This document shows, piece by piece, positions 51,178 to 63,930 of a stretch of 64,000 bases of DNA. Numbering within the stretch: position 1 is the first letter of the stretch; each line of letters opens with the position of its first letter. The stretch spans positions 1 through 64,000 of the forward strand of contig URBN01000011.1 of NCBI GenBank assembly GCA_900546145.1, in the 5' to 3' direction. The notes beneath the pieces were generated by a model. It had not been told where the DNA came from, searched no databases, and was given only the letters and a program-made list of their open reading frames with translations. This DNA comes from an uncultured Desulfovibrio sp. Lineage in GTDB: Bacteria; Desulfobacterota; Desulfovibrionia; Desulfovibrionales; Desulfovibrionaceae. Position numbers and translations under genes: made by a program.

Positions 51178-53421
51178 CTAATTATCCGAAAGCCACAGAA
51201 TAAATTCAGTTTTGCCGCCATCCTTCCCCTGCTGGGGCCATTCCGAGCCGGGGGGAGGACTCTGTTTGACAACGCGCGTCCCTTCGCCTTTGAGCGTAGG
51301 CACAATACCAGCCCTCGCGAAAAGCTCGATCGCGTTCCTGAGCGTTTTGCCCTGCACGTCAGGAACTCTGGAAGGAGCCTTGGCCAGGTGCCCAGGCAGA
51401 CGCATGGCATCATCGGGATCCTGGCTTCCTGTCAGCGCCGCCGTGTGATCCACCTGCGGGGCTATGGCTTTGCGGGGCTCGAAGGGAGACTCTGGATCCG
51501 AGAAAACGAAACCGCGCTCGCGTATCTTCTTGTCTTTTCCGGACAGGGAAACCTCGGCGTCCGGCGCCTTCTTCACCTGCCCGTTGCCGCCGAGCACGCC
51601 AGCGTAGGCCATGCTCCGCTGTGCGATTTCCTTGAACACGGGGGCGGCGAGAATGCCGCCGTATTTGCCGTTGCGGGGTTCGTCAATGAAGACGAGGATC
51701 AGGTACAGGGGATCGTCAGCGGGCAGAAAGCCCACGAACGAAGCCAGTCGCTTGGCGCCGTACGCGCCGGCCCTGCGATCGGCCTTCTGGGCAGTGCCGG
51801 TCTTGCCAGCCACCTGAATGCCATCGATCTGCGCCCTGCGGCCTGTACCATCCTTTTCCTCGACGACCTCCGTCATCATCCTGCGCACCTCGCGGGTCAC
51901 GGGCTCGGAGTAAACCTGCCTGCGGTCCGCCGGAGGCTGAACGGTGTCACTGCGCAGCAGACGGATGGGTTTGGTCACTCCGTTATTGAGCAGAGTGAGA
52001 TAGGCCTGGGCCATCTGCACGGGCGTCACGGAAACGGACTGTCCGAAAGACGTGGACATGAGGTCGACCTCGCTCCAGTCCCTCGGGCGGCGCAGAATAC
52101 CGCGGCTTTCCGAAACGGGAAGCCCCGTACGCTCGCCGAAGCCAAGCTCATGAAGGTAGTTGTACAGGGTATGGGATCCCAGCATGAGGCCTATCTTGGC
52201 CATACCGATATTCGATGAGTAGCGGATGACCTTGTTGGCGGGGATCACGCCGTGGCTCGAGGTGTCGCGGATGACAGCGTAACGCGTGGTCCAGCGCCCG
52301 CCCTCACAGTTGATGGGCGTGTTCCGGTTGACCTTGTGTTCCTGCATGGCAGCAGCCATAACGAAGGGCTTGAACGTGGAGCCCGGCTCCATGGCGTCCT
52401 GCGACATGCGGTTGCGGTAAATCTGGGGACGGAACTGCTTGAAGCTGTTCGGATTGAAGAAGGGATACTGCGCCCACGCCAGAATTTCTCCGCTCGGGAC
52501 ATGCACCACAAGGGCACCGCCCCAGCGGGCATCCGCGTCCTTTACAGCCTTTGCGATGGCCTCTTCGGCGAAGAACTGCATCTGCACATCGATGGTCAGT
52601 GTCACGTCATCGCCGTGGGGATCTTCCTGTCCCTCCTCACGCATGTAAAAACGGCGTCCCATGGCGTCGCGCTGCATAATCTGGCGGGTCGGCGTGCAGC
52701 CGAGGTTCTTGTCGAGGGATCGTTCCAGTCCTTCGAGTCCGTTGTCGTCAAAGCCCACGAAACCGAGCAGCTGCCCGGCCATATGTTTGAAGGGATAAAC
52801 CCGTTCGTACTCTTTGCTCAGGCCGATTCCGGGGAGGCGGGCCTTGCGGATGGCCTCTGCGGTATAGTCATCGATCTTACGCTTGATCCACAGGAAGTGG
52901 CGGCGCGTACTTGAGAGCCTGTCGAAAAGTTCCTGGGGGGCCAGGCCGAGCAGCGGCCCGAGGGTATTGGCCACGGTCAGGTAATCACTTATCTCCGCAG
53001 GCTTTGCGTACACGGAAAAGACCTCGACGCTGCGGGCCATGACCCTGCCGTTGCGGTCCAGAATCATGCCGCGCTTGCCGGTCACCATTTCGCTCGTGGT
53101 ATGCTGGCGGCGGGCCTTCTCGGCCAGATTGGGACCTTCCATCATCTGCAGCTGCCAGGCCCGGAACCACAGGGCCAGAAAAGCGAGCCCGAAGAAACAG
53201 AACACACAGGTAATGCGGAACCGCCCCCAGTCATAGTCGGCGAAGAAGCGCTGCCTGACCATGCTGGCAAAGGTATTCCTGGAAGTCTGAGCCGGCGTTT
53301 CGGGAGCGTGTGTCACGCGGGAGTTGCGTGCGGCGGCTCCCCTCCGGACCAGTGGCCTGGTCTGGGAGGTCCGCTGTGCGGGCTGCACACGCCTCGTATT
53401 TGTCCGCCTGAAAAACGCCAT
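51178..53421 (-). CDS. ftsI: Septal penicillin-binding protein FtsI (PBP3) with C-terminal PASTA domain
   Basis: Class B transpeptidase that crosslinks septal peptidoglycan. The 747-residue protein has a basic cytoplasmic tail of about 75 residues, one membrane helix (FRITCVFCFFGLAFLALWF) and a pedestal domain. Its transpeptidase domain has the active-site STFK (MEPGSTFKPFV), SSN (IRYSSNIGMAKIG) and KTGTAQ (VAGKTGTAQKA). Residues about 685-747 (SRVPDVQGKTLRNAIELFARAGI) form a PASTA domain, absent from E. coli FtsI but found in SpoVD-like and several deltaproteobacterial forms. It lies 46 bases after ftsL. Confidence 0.95.
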   Translation of the reverse strand: MAFFRRTNTRRVQPAQRTSQTRPLVRRGAAARNSRVTHAPETPAQTSRNTFASMVRQRFFADYDWGRFRITCVFCFFGLAFLALWFRAWQLQMMEGPNLAEKARRQHTTSEMVTGKRGMILDRNGRVMARSVEVFSVYAKPAEISDYLTVANTLGPLLGLAPQELFDRLSSTRRHFLWIKRKIDDYTAEAIRKARLPGIGLSKEYERVYPFKHMAGQLLGFVGFDDNGLEGLERSLDKNLGCTPTRQIMQRDAMGRRFYMREEGQEDPHGDDVTLTIDVQMQFFAEEAIAKAVKDADARWGGALVVHVPSGEILAWAQYPFFNPNSFKQFRPQIYRNRMSQDAMEPGSTFKPFVMAAAMQEHKVNRNTPINCEGGRWTTRYAVIRDTSSHGVIPANKVIRYSSNIGMAKIGLMLGSHTLYNYLHELGFGERTGLPVSESRGILRRPRDWSEVDLMSTSFGQSVSVTPVQMAQAYLTLLNNGVTKPIRLLRSDTVQPPADRRQVYSEPVTREVRRMMTEVVEEKDGTGRRAQIDGIQVAGKTGTAQKADRRAGAYGAKRLASFVGFLPADDPLYLILVFIDEPRNGKYGGILAAPVFKEIAQRSMAYAGVLGGNGQVKKAPDAEVSLSGKDKKIRERGFVFSDPESPFEPRKAIAPQVDHTAALTGSQDPDDAMRLPGHLAKAPSRVPDVQGKTLRNAIELFARAGIVPTLKGEGTRVVKQSPPPGSEWPQQGKDGGKTEFILWLSDN

Positions 53422-53467
53422 ATCTTCTCCCGAAACTCTCCGGTTCTGTCAAAAATTCTCTTTAAAA

Positions 53468-53803
53468 CTACGGGTTGACCTGCATGCGCCTGATCTGCCC
53501 GGGCCTGGGTTCCTTCATGCCGTACTGATCGGCCTTGAGCCGCAGTTCGTAGGGCGAGAGCAGGCGGTCGCGCTCGACTTCCAGCTTGGCCCTCAGGCTC
53601 TGCTTATCCTTAAGCTCGCTGCGCTGCACGTCGATAAAGTAGGCCGTGTTCACGCGGTCAATGCTGAGCCACACCAGAACCACGCTCATTCCAAGGGTCA
53701 TCAGGGCGTTAATGGCCAGCACCAGGAGCCAGGTTTTCCCACGGTGCGGCATGGCAGCCGCGAGATGCTGTCCGAGATGCAGTCTGCCTGTCAGCTGACT
53801 CAT
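53468..53803 (-). CDS. ftsL: Cell division protein FtsL-like
   Basis: The 111-residue bitopic protein has one membrane helix (about 28-48, LLVLAINALMTLGMSVVLVWL) followed by a periplasmic coiled coil (VQRSELKDKQSLRAKLEVERDRL) and ends KADQYGMKEPRPGQIRRMQ. The position between rsmH and ftsI and this topology identify FtsL, which bridges FtsB/FtsQ and activates FtsWI. Its start overlaps the rsmH stop by 4 bases. Confidence 0.85.
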   Translation of the reverse strand: MSQLTGRLHLGQHLAAAMPHRGKTWLLVLAINALMTLGMSVVLVWLSIDRVNTAYFIDVQRSELKDKQSLRAKLEVERDRLLSPYELRLKADQYGMKEPRPGQIRRMQVNP

Positions 53804-54828
53804 GCCTGCACCTCCCCGCCTTCCTGTTCCCGGTCATTCACGTACGGAGCAATCCGCTCGCACGAACGGAGTTTCGCAGAGCTCGCCCGGGGATTGCGCA
53901 GAAGCTCATCCTCCCCGGCCGTCACGGGTTTTTTGTGCAGGATGCGCACCTCCGGGACATGATGGCAGGTGCAGTGCGTCACATACTTCGGGCAGAGACA
54001 GCCCTGCGCCCAGCGGTGCATGCGCTGCTTGACCATGCGATCCTCAAGGGAATGAAAGGTAATAACGGCCAGCCTGCCCCCCATTCTGAGGAAGGGCAGG
54101 ATGCCGTCCAGAAATTTCCCGAGCTCGCCGAGCTCGTCGTTCACGGCCATACGGAGGGCCTGAAAAGTCCTCGTCGCGGGATGATGGCGGGCCTTGGCGC
54201 GCCAGGCTGCAGGATAGGCGCGGGAAATTATCTCCGCCAGCTTCCCCGTGGTTTCAATGGGAGCTTCCCTGCGGGCCTCACAGATGGCCCTCGCGATGCG
54301 CCCGGCCTGGGGATCCTCGCCATAGGAAGCGATGAGATCCCTGATTTCCTTCTCTCCGGCTGTGTTCACAATGTCCCGGGCCGAGCGGGAGCCGGAGGCG
54401 GCGTCCATGCGCATGTCGAGCGGGCCGTCTCCGTGGACACTGAATCCGCGGCTTTCCTCATCGAGCTGAAGGGACGAAACACCAATGTCGATCATGGCTC
54501 CGTCAAGGCTGTCCCAGCCCGCTTCCCTGAGGGCCTCAGAAAAATCGCTGAAACGGCAGTGAACGGCGTGGAAGCGGGAGCCGAAGCGGGAAAGCCGCTC
54601 ACGGGCCAGTCCCATAGCCTCGGTATCCCGGTCGAGCCCCAGGATCTCGCAATCCGGATGCGCGGAGAGAAGCGCGCCGCTGTGCCCGCCGAGTCCGAGT
54701 GTGCCGTCCAGAATGCGCACCGGCCCGTCCGGTCTTTCTGGAGTTTCTCTGAATAAAGGAGAGAAATCTTCCAGAATATTTCCGAGGAGCACAGGAATGT
54801 GCTGATAGCCCTTCGCCATTTCTTCCAT
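53800..54828 (-). CDS. rsmH: 16S rRNA (cytosine(1402)-N(4))-methyltransferase RsmH
   Basis: SAM-dependent enzyme methylating N4 of C1402 in the ribosomal P site. The 342-residue protein has HIPVLLGNILEDF, the SAM motif ILDGTLGLGGHSGALL, IGVSSLQLDEESRGFSV, and FQALRMAVNDELGELGKFL, all diagnostic of RsmH (MraW). I set the start at ATG 54828; ATG 54840 directly abuts GGAGG and is unlikely, and ATG 54819 is also possible. It follows mraZ by 16 bases. Confidence 0.96.
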   Translation of the reverse strand: MEEMAKGYQHIPVLLGNILEDFSPLFRETPERPDGPVRILDGTLGLGGHSGALLSAHPDCEILGLDRDTEAMGLARERLSRFGSRFHAVHCRFSDFSEALREAGWDSLDGAMIDIGVSSLQLDEESRGFSVHGDGPLDMRMDAASGSRSARDIVNTAGEKEIRDLIASYGEDPQAGRIARAICEARREAPIETTGKLAEIISRAYPAAWRAKARHHPATRTFQALRMAVNDELGELGKFLDGILPFLRMGGRLAVITFHSLEDRMVKQRMHRWAQGCLCPKYVTHCTCHHVPEVRILHKKPVTAGEDELLRNPRASSAKLRSCERIAPYVNDREQEGGEVQA

Positions 54829-54844
54829 GATGCCGCCCATCCTC

Positions 54845-55291
54845 CTAGATGGTCAAACTGATGCCCTTTTCCGCGAGTTCGCCGGAGACGTCCTCAGGGA
54901 CAATGGCGTTGAAGGCTTCGAGATCCCAGATTTCAAAGCGATCGAACATTCCCACGAGCATGACGTCCTTTTTCAGGCCGGCTGCGGTGATGAGCGGCTG
55001 CGGGATGCGCACGCGGCCCTGATGATCGCAGGACAGCTCCTCGGCCAGACCCATGACTTTGGACTTGAAGCGCACAATGTTCAGGGAAGGATTCCCGATG
55101 TTGTTGAGTTTTTCGACAAAATCGTCCCAGGAGCCGGGGAGATACGCCACCAGGCGGCCATAATAGCAGGTCAGCCAGAACGAGCCCTGCTCATTATTCC
55201 TGGCCAGGCCTTCCCTGTATTCAGGGGGCAGCATGAGGCGGCCTTTCACGTCGAGGCTCCTCTGCTGGCTTCTGGTGAACAGTTTTTCCAT
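54845..55291 (-). CDS. mraZ: Transcriptional regulator MraZ
   Basis: DNA-binding ring protein of the AbrB/SpoVT superfamily that represses its own dcw operon by binding phased TGGG-type repeats. The 148-residue protein has two MraZ repeats: SLDVKGRLMLPPEYRE near residue 15 and SCDHQGRVRIPQPLITAAGL near 85, each with the D-x-K/Q-G-R motif. ATG 55291 is preceded by GGGAG, itself part of an operator box. It is the first gene of the dcw cluster. Confidence 0.96.
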   Translation of the reverse strand: MEKLFTRSQQRSLDVKGRLMLPPEYREGLARNNEQGSFWLTCYYGRLVAYLPGSWDDFVEKLNNIGNPSLNIVRFKSKVMGLAEELSCDHQGRVRIPQPLITAAGLKKDVMLVGMFDRFEIWDLEAFNAIVPEDVSGELAEKGISLTI

Positions 55292-55297
55292 CATGGC

Positions 55298-55333
55298 TCC
55301 CACAAAATGACAGATCTTCCCACAGATTCCCAC
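55298..55333 (-). promoter_or_regulatory. MraZ operator: phased GTGGGA boxes
   Basis: On the minus strand GTGGGA occurs at 55328-55333, 55318-55323 and 55298-55303. This is an exact 10-base phase with one missing slot (55308-55313). MraZ in other bacteria binds TGGGN repeats spaced by 5 bases, which is the same 10-base period. The last box overlaps the mraZ Shine-Dalgarno site. Confidence 0.85.
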
Positions 55334-55335
55334 AC

Positions 55336-55364
55336 TCTATGTACTCCCCTTCCCCCTCTGTCAA
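55336..55364 (-). promoter_or_regulatory. Probable mraZ (dcw) promoter
   Basis: TTGACA (55359-55364), a 17-base spacer and CATAGA (55336-55341) on the minus strand, placed so that transcription would start inside the MraZ boxes. The -10 hexamer is weak; TACATA at 15-base spacing is an alternative. Confidence 0.5.
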
Positions 55365-55610
55365 GGGCAGCGTATCTTCCGGTGCAGACCGGCATCCGGC
55401 CTCTGCGCTTTGGATTAACGGCCCTTTCAGCGTGCCCACACAAATTTTGCATCTTTTCCCGGCCCGTTTTCTTCCTGCCTCCTGCCACGGGTGACTCACC
55501 ATGCAAAAAAACTCTTTTTTCGCCTCTTCCCTGTGGAAAGGCATACATGCCGGTGCTACCCCTCTTCCCGTCCTTTTCCTCCGGCCGCAGACGGAAGATC
55601 GGCCCTTTTC

Positions 55611-55656
55611 GTGGGAAGGAGTGGAAAGGGTGAAGCTCCCGGGGGAAAGGGTGGGA
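55611..55656 (+). promoter_or_regulatory. Second 10-bp-phased GTGGGA-like array (plus strand)
   Basis: GTGGGA (55611), GTGGAA (55621), GGGGGA (55641) and GTGGGA (55651) lie on the plus strand at exact multiples of 10 bases, with one slot (55631) missing. This is the same pattern as the mraZ operator but oriented toward pyk. The surrounding purine richness could produce part of it by chance. Confidence 0.5.
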
Positions 55657-55838
55657 AAGAGCGTCACCGGCCGGGTAAAACTTTCACGCGGAGGGAACCT
55701 TCCGCTTTCTGGACAGACGGGGCAAAGCGTTTTAGAAATTTTCCTTCAAAAACAGCAGAGGTTCCCCGAACAAATTCAGTTATCTCTTAAGGAGGCAGTG
55801 CGGCATCCCCTGGATGGAACGCACTGAGAAAAGAAAAA

Positions 55839-57260
55839 ATGAACAGGACAAAAATTGTTGCGACCATTGGACCGGCCTCCAACACGAGGGAAAAAATCCA
55901 TGATCTCGCCGAGGCCGGCGTCAGGGTTTTCCGCCTCAATTTCTCCCACGGCAGCGCCCAGGATTTCGTCGGCATCATCGACAGCATCCGCTCCGTGGAA
56001 AAGGAACTCTGCATCCCGCTGACCATCATGCAGGATCTTTCCGGCCCCAAAATCCGCCTCGGCGACATCCGGGAAAAGAGCATTGAGGTCACCAAGGGCA
56101 TGCAACTCCTTCTCGGCCCGACCAGCAGCTATACCACGGAAATGCCCTATCTCCCCTTTGACCACGACGTGATTCTGGAAACGCTGGTCAAGGGAGACCG
56201 CCTCGTTCTGGCCGACGGCGGGCTTCAGTTCTTTGTCTATGGGCGCCGTCCCGACGGCCTCGTGATCCTCGAAGCCGAAAACGAAGGTATGGTGACCTCC
56301 CGTAAGGGCCTCGCCCTGCCCGGCAAGGCCACCCGGGTGCGTGCCCTGACAGAGAAGGACAAGCGGGATCTGCGTGATGGCATGAAGCTTGGCGTGGACG
56401 CTGTCGCCATCTCGTACGTGCAGACCGCTGACGACGTGCGCGAAACCAAGGAACTCATCGAATCCTGCGGCCGGAGCGTGCCGGTCTGTGTCAAGCTCGA
56501 ACGCCAGCAGGCCGTCAACAATCTCGACGGCATCCTGGCCGAGGCTGACATCGTCATGGTCGCCCGCGGCGACCTCGGCGTGGAATGCCCGCTCCCGAAG
56601 CTGCCCGCCATCCAGAAGCACATCATCCAGGCCTGCAACAGGGCTTCCAAGCCCGTCATTGTGGCTACGCAGATGCTTCTCTCCATGGTCAACTCTCCCG
56701 CTCCCACCCGCGCCGAGACAACGGACGTGGCCAACGCCGTGCTCGACGGCGCCGACTGTGTCATGCTTTCCGAAGAAACGGCCATGGGCAGCTTCCCTGT
56801 CGAGACGGTGAAATACATGCGCCTGATCTGCAACGAGGCCGAGGCGCTGCTCGCCGAACGCCATAAACTTGAGGAACCGGGAAACGACTCCGGAATTCCC
56901 GAGTACCTGGCCTATTCCGCCTGTCTGCTGGCCGAAAAGGCAAAGGCAAAGGCCCTGGTCATCCACAGCCTCTCCGGCGCTTCGGCCCGTGAGGTTTCTT
57001 CCTGCCGCCCGCCTCAGGAGATTTACGGTCTGACGCCCAATAACAACGCCGTGAAGTACCTGAATTATTCCTGGGGAGTCACCCCCATCCTCATCAGGAA
57101 TCCCGAGGACGAGCCAAGCCATCTGCGCCGCGCCGAAAACTTCATCACCGAGAGCCCCTACTTTAAAAAGGGCGACGGAGCTGTTATCACTGCCGGACAG
57201 ATTCACGGCTCAGCGGATACCCCGCGCGGCACCAACCTCGTCAAGATATTCTGGCGCTAA
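55839..57260 (+). CDS. pyk: Pyruvate kinase
   Basis: Last step of glycolysis, PEP + ADP to pyruvate + ATP. The 473 residues begin NRTKIVATIGPASNTREKIHDL and carry the active-site strand VCVKLERQQAVNNLDGILAEAD and the MVARGDLGVECPLPKLP motif. ASKPVIVATQMLLSMVNSPAPTRAETTDVANAV follows, then a C-terminal allosteric domain. In the family consensus IxKIE the central Glu is kept here as VKLE. The ribosome site is weak (GAGAAAAG). The upstream region, shared with mraZ, holds the second phased array. Confidence 0.96.
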   Translation: MNRTKIVATIGPASNTREKIHDLAEAGVRVFRLNFSHGSAQDFVGIIDSIRSVEKELCIPLTIMQDLSGPKIRLGDIREKSIEVTKGMQLLLGPTSSYTTEMPYLPFDHDVILETLVKGDRLVLADGGLQFFVYGRRPDGLVILEAENEGMVTSRKGLALPGKATRVRALTEKDKRDLRDGMKLGVDAVAISYVQTADDVRETKELIESCGRSVPVCVKLERQQAVNNLDGILAEADIVMVARGDLGVECPLPKLPAIQKHIIQACNRASKPVIVATQMLLSMVNSPAPTRAETTDVANAVLDGADCVMLSEETAMGSFPVETVKYMRLICNEAEALLAERHKLEEPGNDSGIPEYLAYSACLLAEKAKAKALVIHSLSGASAREVSSCRPPQEIYGLTPNNNAVKYLNYSWGVTPILIRNPEDEPSHLRRAENFITESPYFKKGDGAVITAGQIHGSADTPRGTNLVKIFWR

Positions 57261-57363
57261 TCCACCGGCCAGACGGGACGCTCTTTCCTTATAATACGGA
57301 GAGGGCGCCGCGGCCGGGAGTTTTCCCGAACCGCTTCCGGAACACACAAAGGAAACACACATT

Positions 57364-58575
<1,212 letters not shown>

Positions 58576-58603
58576 GCCTGAGGGGCGCGGAACTTGAATA
58601 CCC

Positions 58604-58642
58604 GGCGGGAGGATGCCTCGGAGAGGCTCCCCCGCCTTTTTT
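58604..58642 (+). terminator. Rho-independent terminator after argG
   Basis: An imperfect GGCGGGAG.../...CTCCCCCGCC hairpin is followed by six T residues, about 30 bases past the argG stop. Confidence 0.8.
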
Positions 58643-58670
58643 GTATCCTTCGGAGGACGATAATTTTTTA

Positions 58671-58700
58671 TTGACAAATAAATACAGATAATTCAATAAT
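58671..58700 (+). promoter_or_regulatory. Probable carBA promoter
   Basis: TTGACA (58671-58676), an 18-base spacer and AATAAT (58695-58700) in an AT-rich island. The 5' leader would be about 125 bases. Confidence 0.6.
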
Positions 58701-58831
58701 TGATTGTTTAAGGTTTGATGTGCCAGGGGACACCCGGAATCCGGTGCGGAACGGATAAAGGGAGAAAGGAACAATCCCGCGGCACACCGGACACTCTCTG
58801 CCCCGAAACACTCAGGTTAGAAGGATTTGTC

Positions 58832-62077
<3,246 letters not shown>

Positions 62078-63208
62078 ATGAAAGCGCTTTTGGCTCTTGA
62101 AAACGGGTTCACCCTCGAAGGCGAATCCTTCACAGGCGAATTCGAAACCGGCGGCGAGGTCATCTTCAACACGGGCATGACCGGATACCAGGAAATCCTC
62201 ACGGATCCTTCCTACTGCGGCCAGCTTGTCTGTCTCACCTACCCGCTCATCGGCAATTACGGCATCACCCATGAGGACATGGAGTCCGGGAAAATCCACA
62301 TGAAGGCCCTGCTGGTGAAGGAATGCTGCAAGGAACCCTCCAACTGGCGTTCTTTCATGAGCCTTCCCGACTTCATGAAGGAACAGGGCGTTCCAGGCAT
62401 GGAAGGCCTCGACACCCGCGCCCTGACCATCCAGCTGCGCAACAGCGGATCCATGCGCTGCATGATTTCAACACGCGACCTTGATCCCGAAAGCCTCACG
62501 GCCAAAGCCAGGGCCCTGCCCGGCATGGAGGGCCAGAATCTCGTGCCCTTCGTTGCCGCGAAAGCTCCCTACGTCTTCCTGCGCAACGCGGTGCAGACCG
62601 TGTCCGCAGACAAAAACGGCAGACTCCCCTTTGTGGGAAGCGGCCTTCGCCTTGTGGTCTACGACTACGGCATCAAATGGAATATCATCCGCCTGCTCAA
62701 GGAGACCGGATTCTCACCTGTCATGGTTCCCCCCCTCTTCCCGGCTGAAGCCGTACGCAGAAGCGGGGCCCAGGGCGTCTTCCTCTCTAACGGGCCCGGC
62801 GACCCGGCCACTCTCACTGAGGAAATTGCCATCGTCAGGGATCTCATGAAGGACTTTCCCGTGGCGGGTATATGCCTCGGCCATCAGATTATCGGCCACG
62901 CCCTCGGCGGCACCACATCGAAACTGAAGTTCGGACATCACGGCTGCAACCACCCCGTACGCGACAATGCCACGGGACACGTGGAAATCAGCTCCCAGAA
63001 CCACGGATTCTGCGTATGCGTGGACGGCGTGGAGGACGTTGAGGTGACTCACATCAACCTCAACGACGGGACACTCGAGGGGATACGCTCCACGACAAAA
63101 CCCGTCATGAGCGTCCAGTATCATCCCGAGGCCGCAGCCGGTCCCCATGACAGCCGCTATCTCTTCACCCGTTTCCATAAAATGATGGAAAACGCTGTGA
63201 AGAAGTAG
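62078..63208 (+). CDS. carA: Carbamoyl-phosphate synthase small (glutaminase) subunit
   Basis: Hydrolyses glutamine and channels ammonia to CarB. The 376-residue protein has the small-subunit N-terminal domain (ALLALENGFTLEGESF, GEVIFNTGMTGYQEILTDPSY) and a class I amidotransferase domain with the nucleophile Cys in VAGICLGHQIIGHALGG and the His/Glu in QYHPEAAAGPHDS. The start codon immediately follows the carB TAG, so its ribosome site lies inside carB (AGAGAGGG). A terminator hairpin follows. Confidence 0.98.
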   Translation: MKALLALENGFTLEGESFTGEFETGGEVIFNTGMTGYQEILTDPSYCGQLVCLTYPLIGNYGITHEDMESGKIHMKALLVKECCKEPSNWRSFMSLPDFMKEQGVPGMEGLDTRALTIQLRNSGSMRCMISTRDLDPESLTAKARALPGMEGQNLVPFVAAKAPYVFLRNAVQTVSADKNGRLPFVGSGLRLVVYDYGIKWNIIRLLKETGFSPVMVPPLFPAEAVRRSGAQGVFLSNGPGDPATLTEEIAIVRDLMKDFPVAGICLGHQIIGHALGGTTSKLKFGHHGCNHPVRDNATGHVEISSQNHGFCVCVDGVEDVEVTHINLNDGTLEGIRSTTKPVMSVQYHPEAAAGPHDSRYLFTRFHKMMENAVKK

Positions 63209-63230
63209 AAAACTCTTCCTGACTATCCCA

Positions 63231-63271
63231 GCAGCCCGCCGGAGCACTCCGCCCGGCGGGCTGCACCTTTT
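63231..63271 (+). terminator. Rho-independent terminator after carA
   Basis: A perfect GCAGCCCGCCGG/CCGGCGGGCTGC stem around a 10-base loop, followed by ACC and four T residues. Confidence 0.75.
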
Positions 63272-63372
63272 GTAGACCGGGAAACCGATCTTGCAGGAAA
63301 CGCTCTTTTAGGGCACAACTATAAGGAAATGAAAGGCTTGTGTGCACGTCTTCACGCGTCGGAGGTTCCAAT

Positions 63373-63843
63373 ATGAAAAAACTCACCGCCTTTTTGCTGG
63401 CTCTCTTCCTGGCCGTGCCGTCCGCTTCCCAGGCTGCCGGGCAGGAAAACGCCCCCAGCACGGCCTCTTCCGCCGCGCAGGGCGGATACCAGAACGAACC
63501 ACATAACCGCATCGAGCAGCTGACCGGAAAAGTCTGGCTGGAAAGCTCTGCCGATTCGAAAAAAGCCGTTATCTTCGGCATTGAGACTGCCATTGACATC
63601 GAACGCATGATCAATGACCGCATGACCACGAATGCCGTCCGCGCCGGCAAACGCCCGTCCACCAATCTCTCTCCCTTTGAGATCGGCTGGACAAAAGCCT
63701 TCAAGGATGTTCTGATCGCCGACATCGTCAAAGCCGTGGATGACTGGTACGCCGCGCATCCCGGTAATGAGAACAGACTGGTCATGGACGTCATCTGGAA
63801 TGAAATTGTGACCCCCAGACTCGGGACCGGGAAGACCAGATAA
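63373..63843 (+). CDS. Secreted protein of unknown function
   Basis: The 156-residue product has a clear Sec signal peptide (KKLTAFLLALFLAVPSASQAAG), a short low-complexity Ser/Ala/Gln segment, and a compact domain from about residue 45 (VWLESSADSKKAVIFGIETAIDIERMIND ... FEIGWTKAFKDVLIADIVKAVDDWYAAHPGNENRLVMDVIWNEIV). GGAGG lies 8 bases before ATG 63373. I do not recognise the family. The pattern of two helix-rich stretches ending in a small charged tail is reminiscent of small periplasmic proteins found beside lipoproteins, and the next gene is a lipoprotein. Confidence 0.7.
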   Translation: MKKLTAFLLALFLAVPSASQAAGQENAPSTASSAAQGGYQNEPHNRIEQLTGKVWLESSADSKKAVIFGIETAIDIERMINDRMTTNAVRAGKRPSTNLSPFEIGWTKAFKDVLIADIVKAVDDWYAAHPGNENRLVMDVIWNEIVTPRLGTGKTR

Positions 63844-63930
63844 CCTTTCCCGAAATATACCAACGCTTCATAATGGAGGCAGTTCTCCGGATTCCGCTGA
63901 AGGAGCGGCAGACCGGAGTCTGAAAAAACA

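Noticed and set aside
55501..55827. A 108-codon plus-strand frame between mraZ and pyk
   Set aside because: Its composition is unlike that of neighbouring genes, and it has no ribosome site. It runs through the phased GTGGGA array and the pyk leader, so it is more likely regulatory DNA.
58671..58831. ArgR boxes or a PyrR-binding loop in the carB leader
   Set aside because: The AT-rich stretch resembles ARG boxes only loosely, and no AGUCCAGAGAGGYU-type loop or attenuator was found. Small hairpins there are imperfect.
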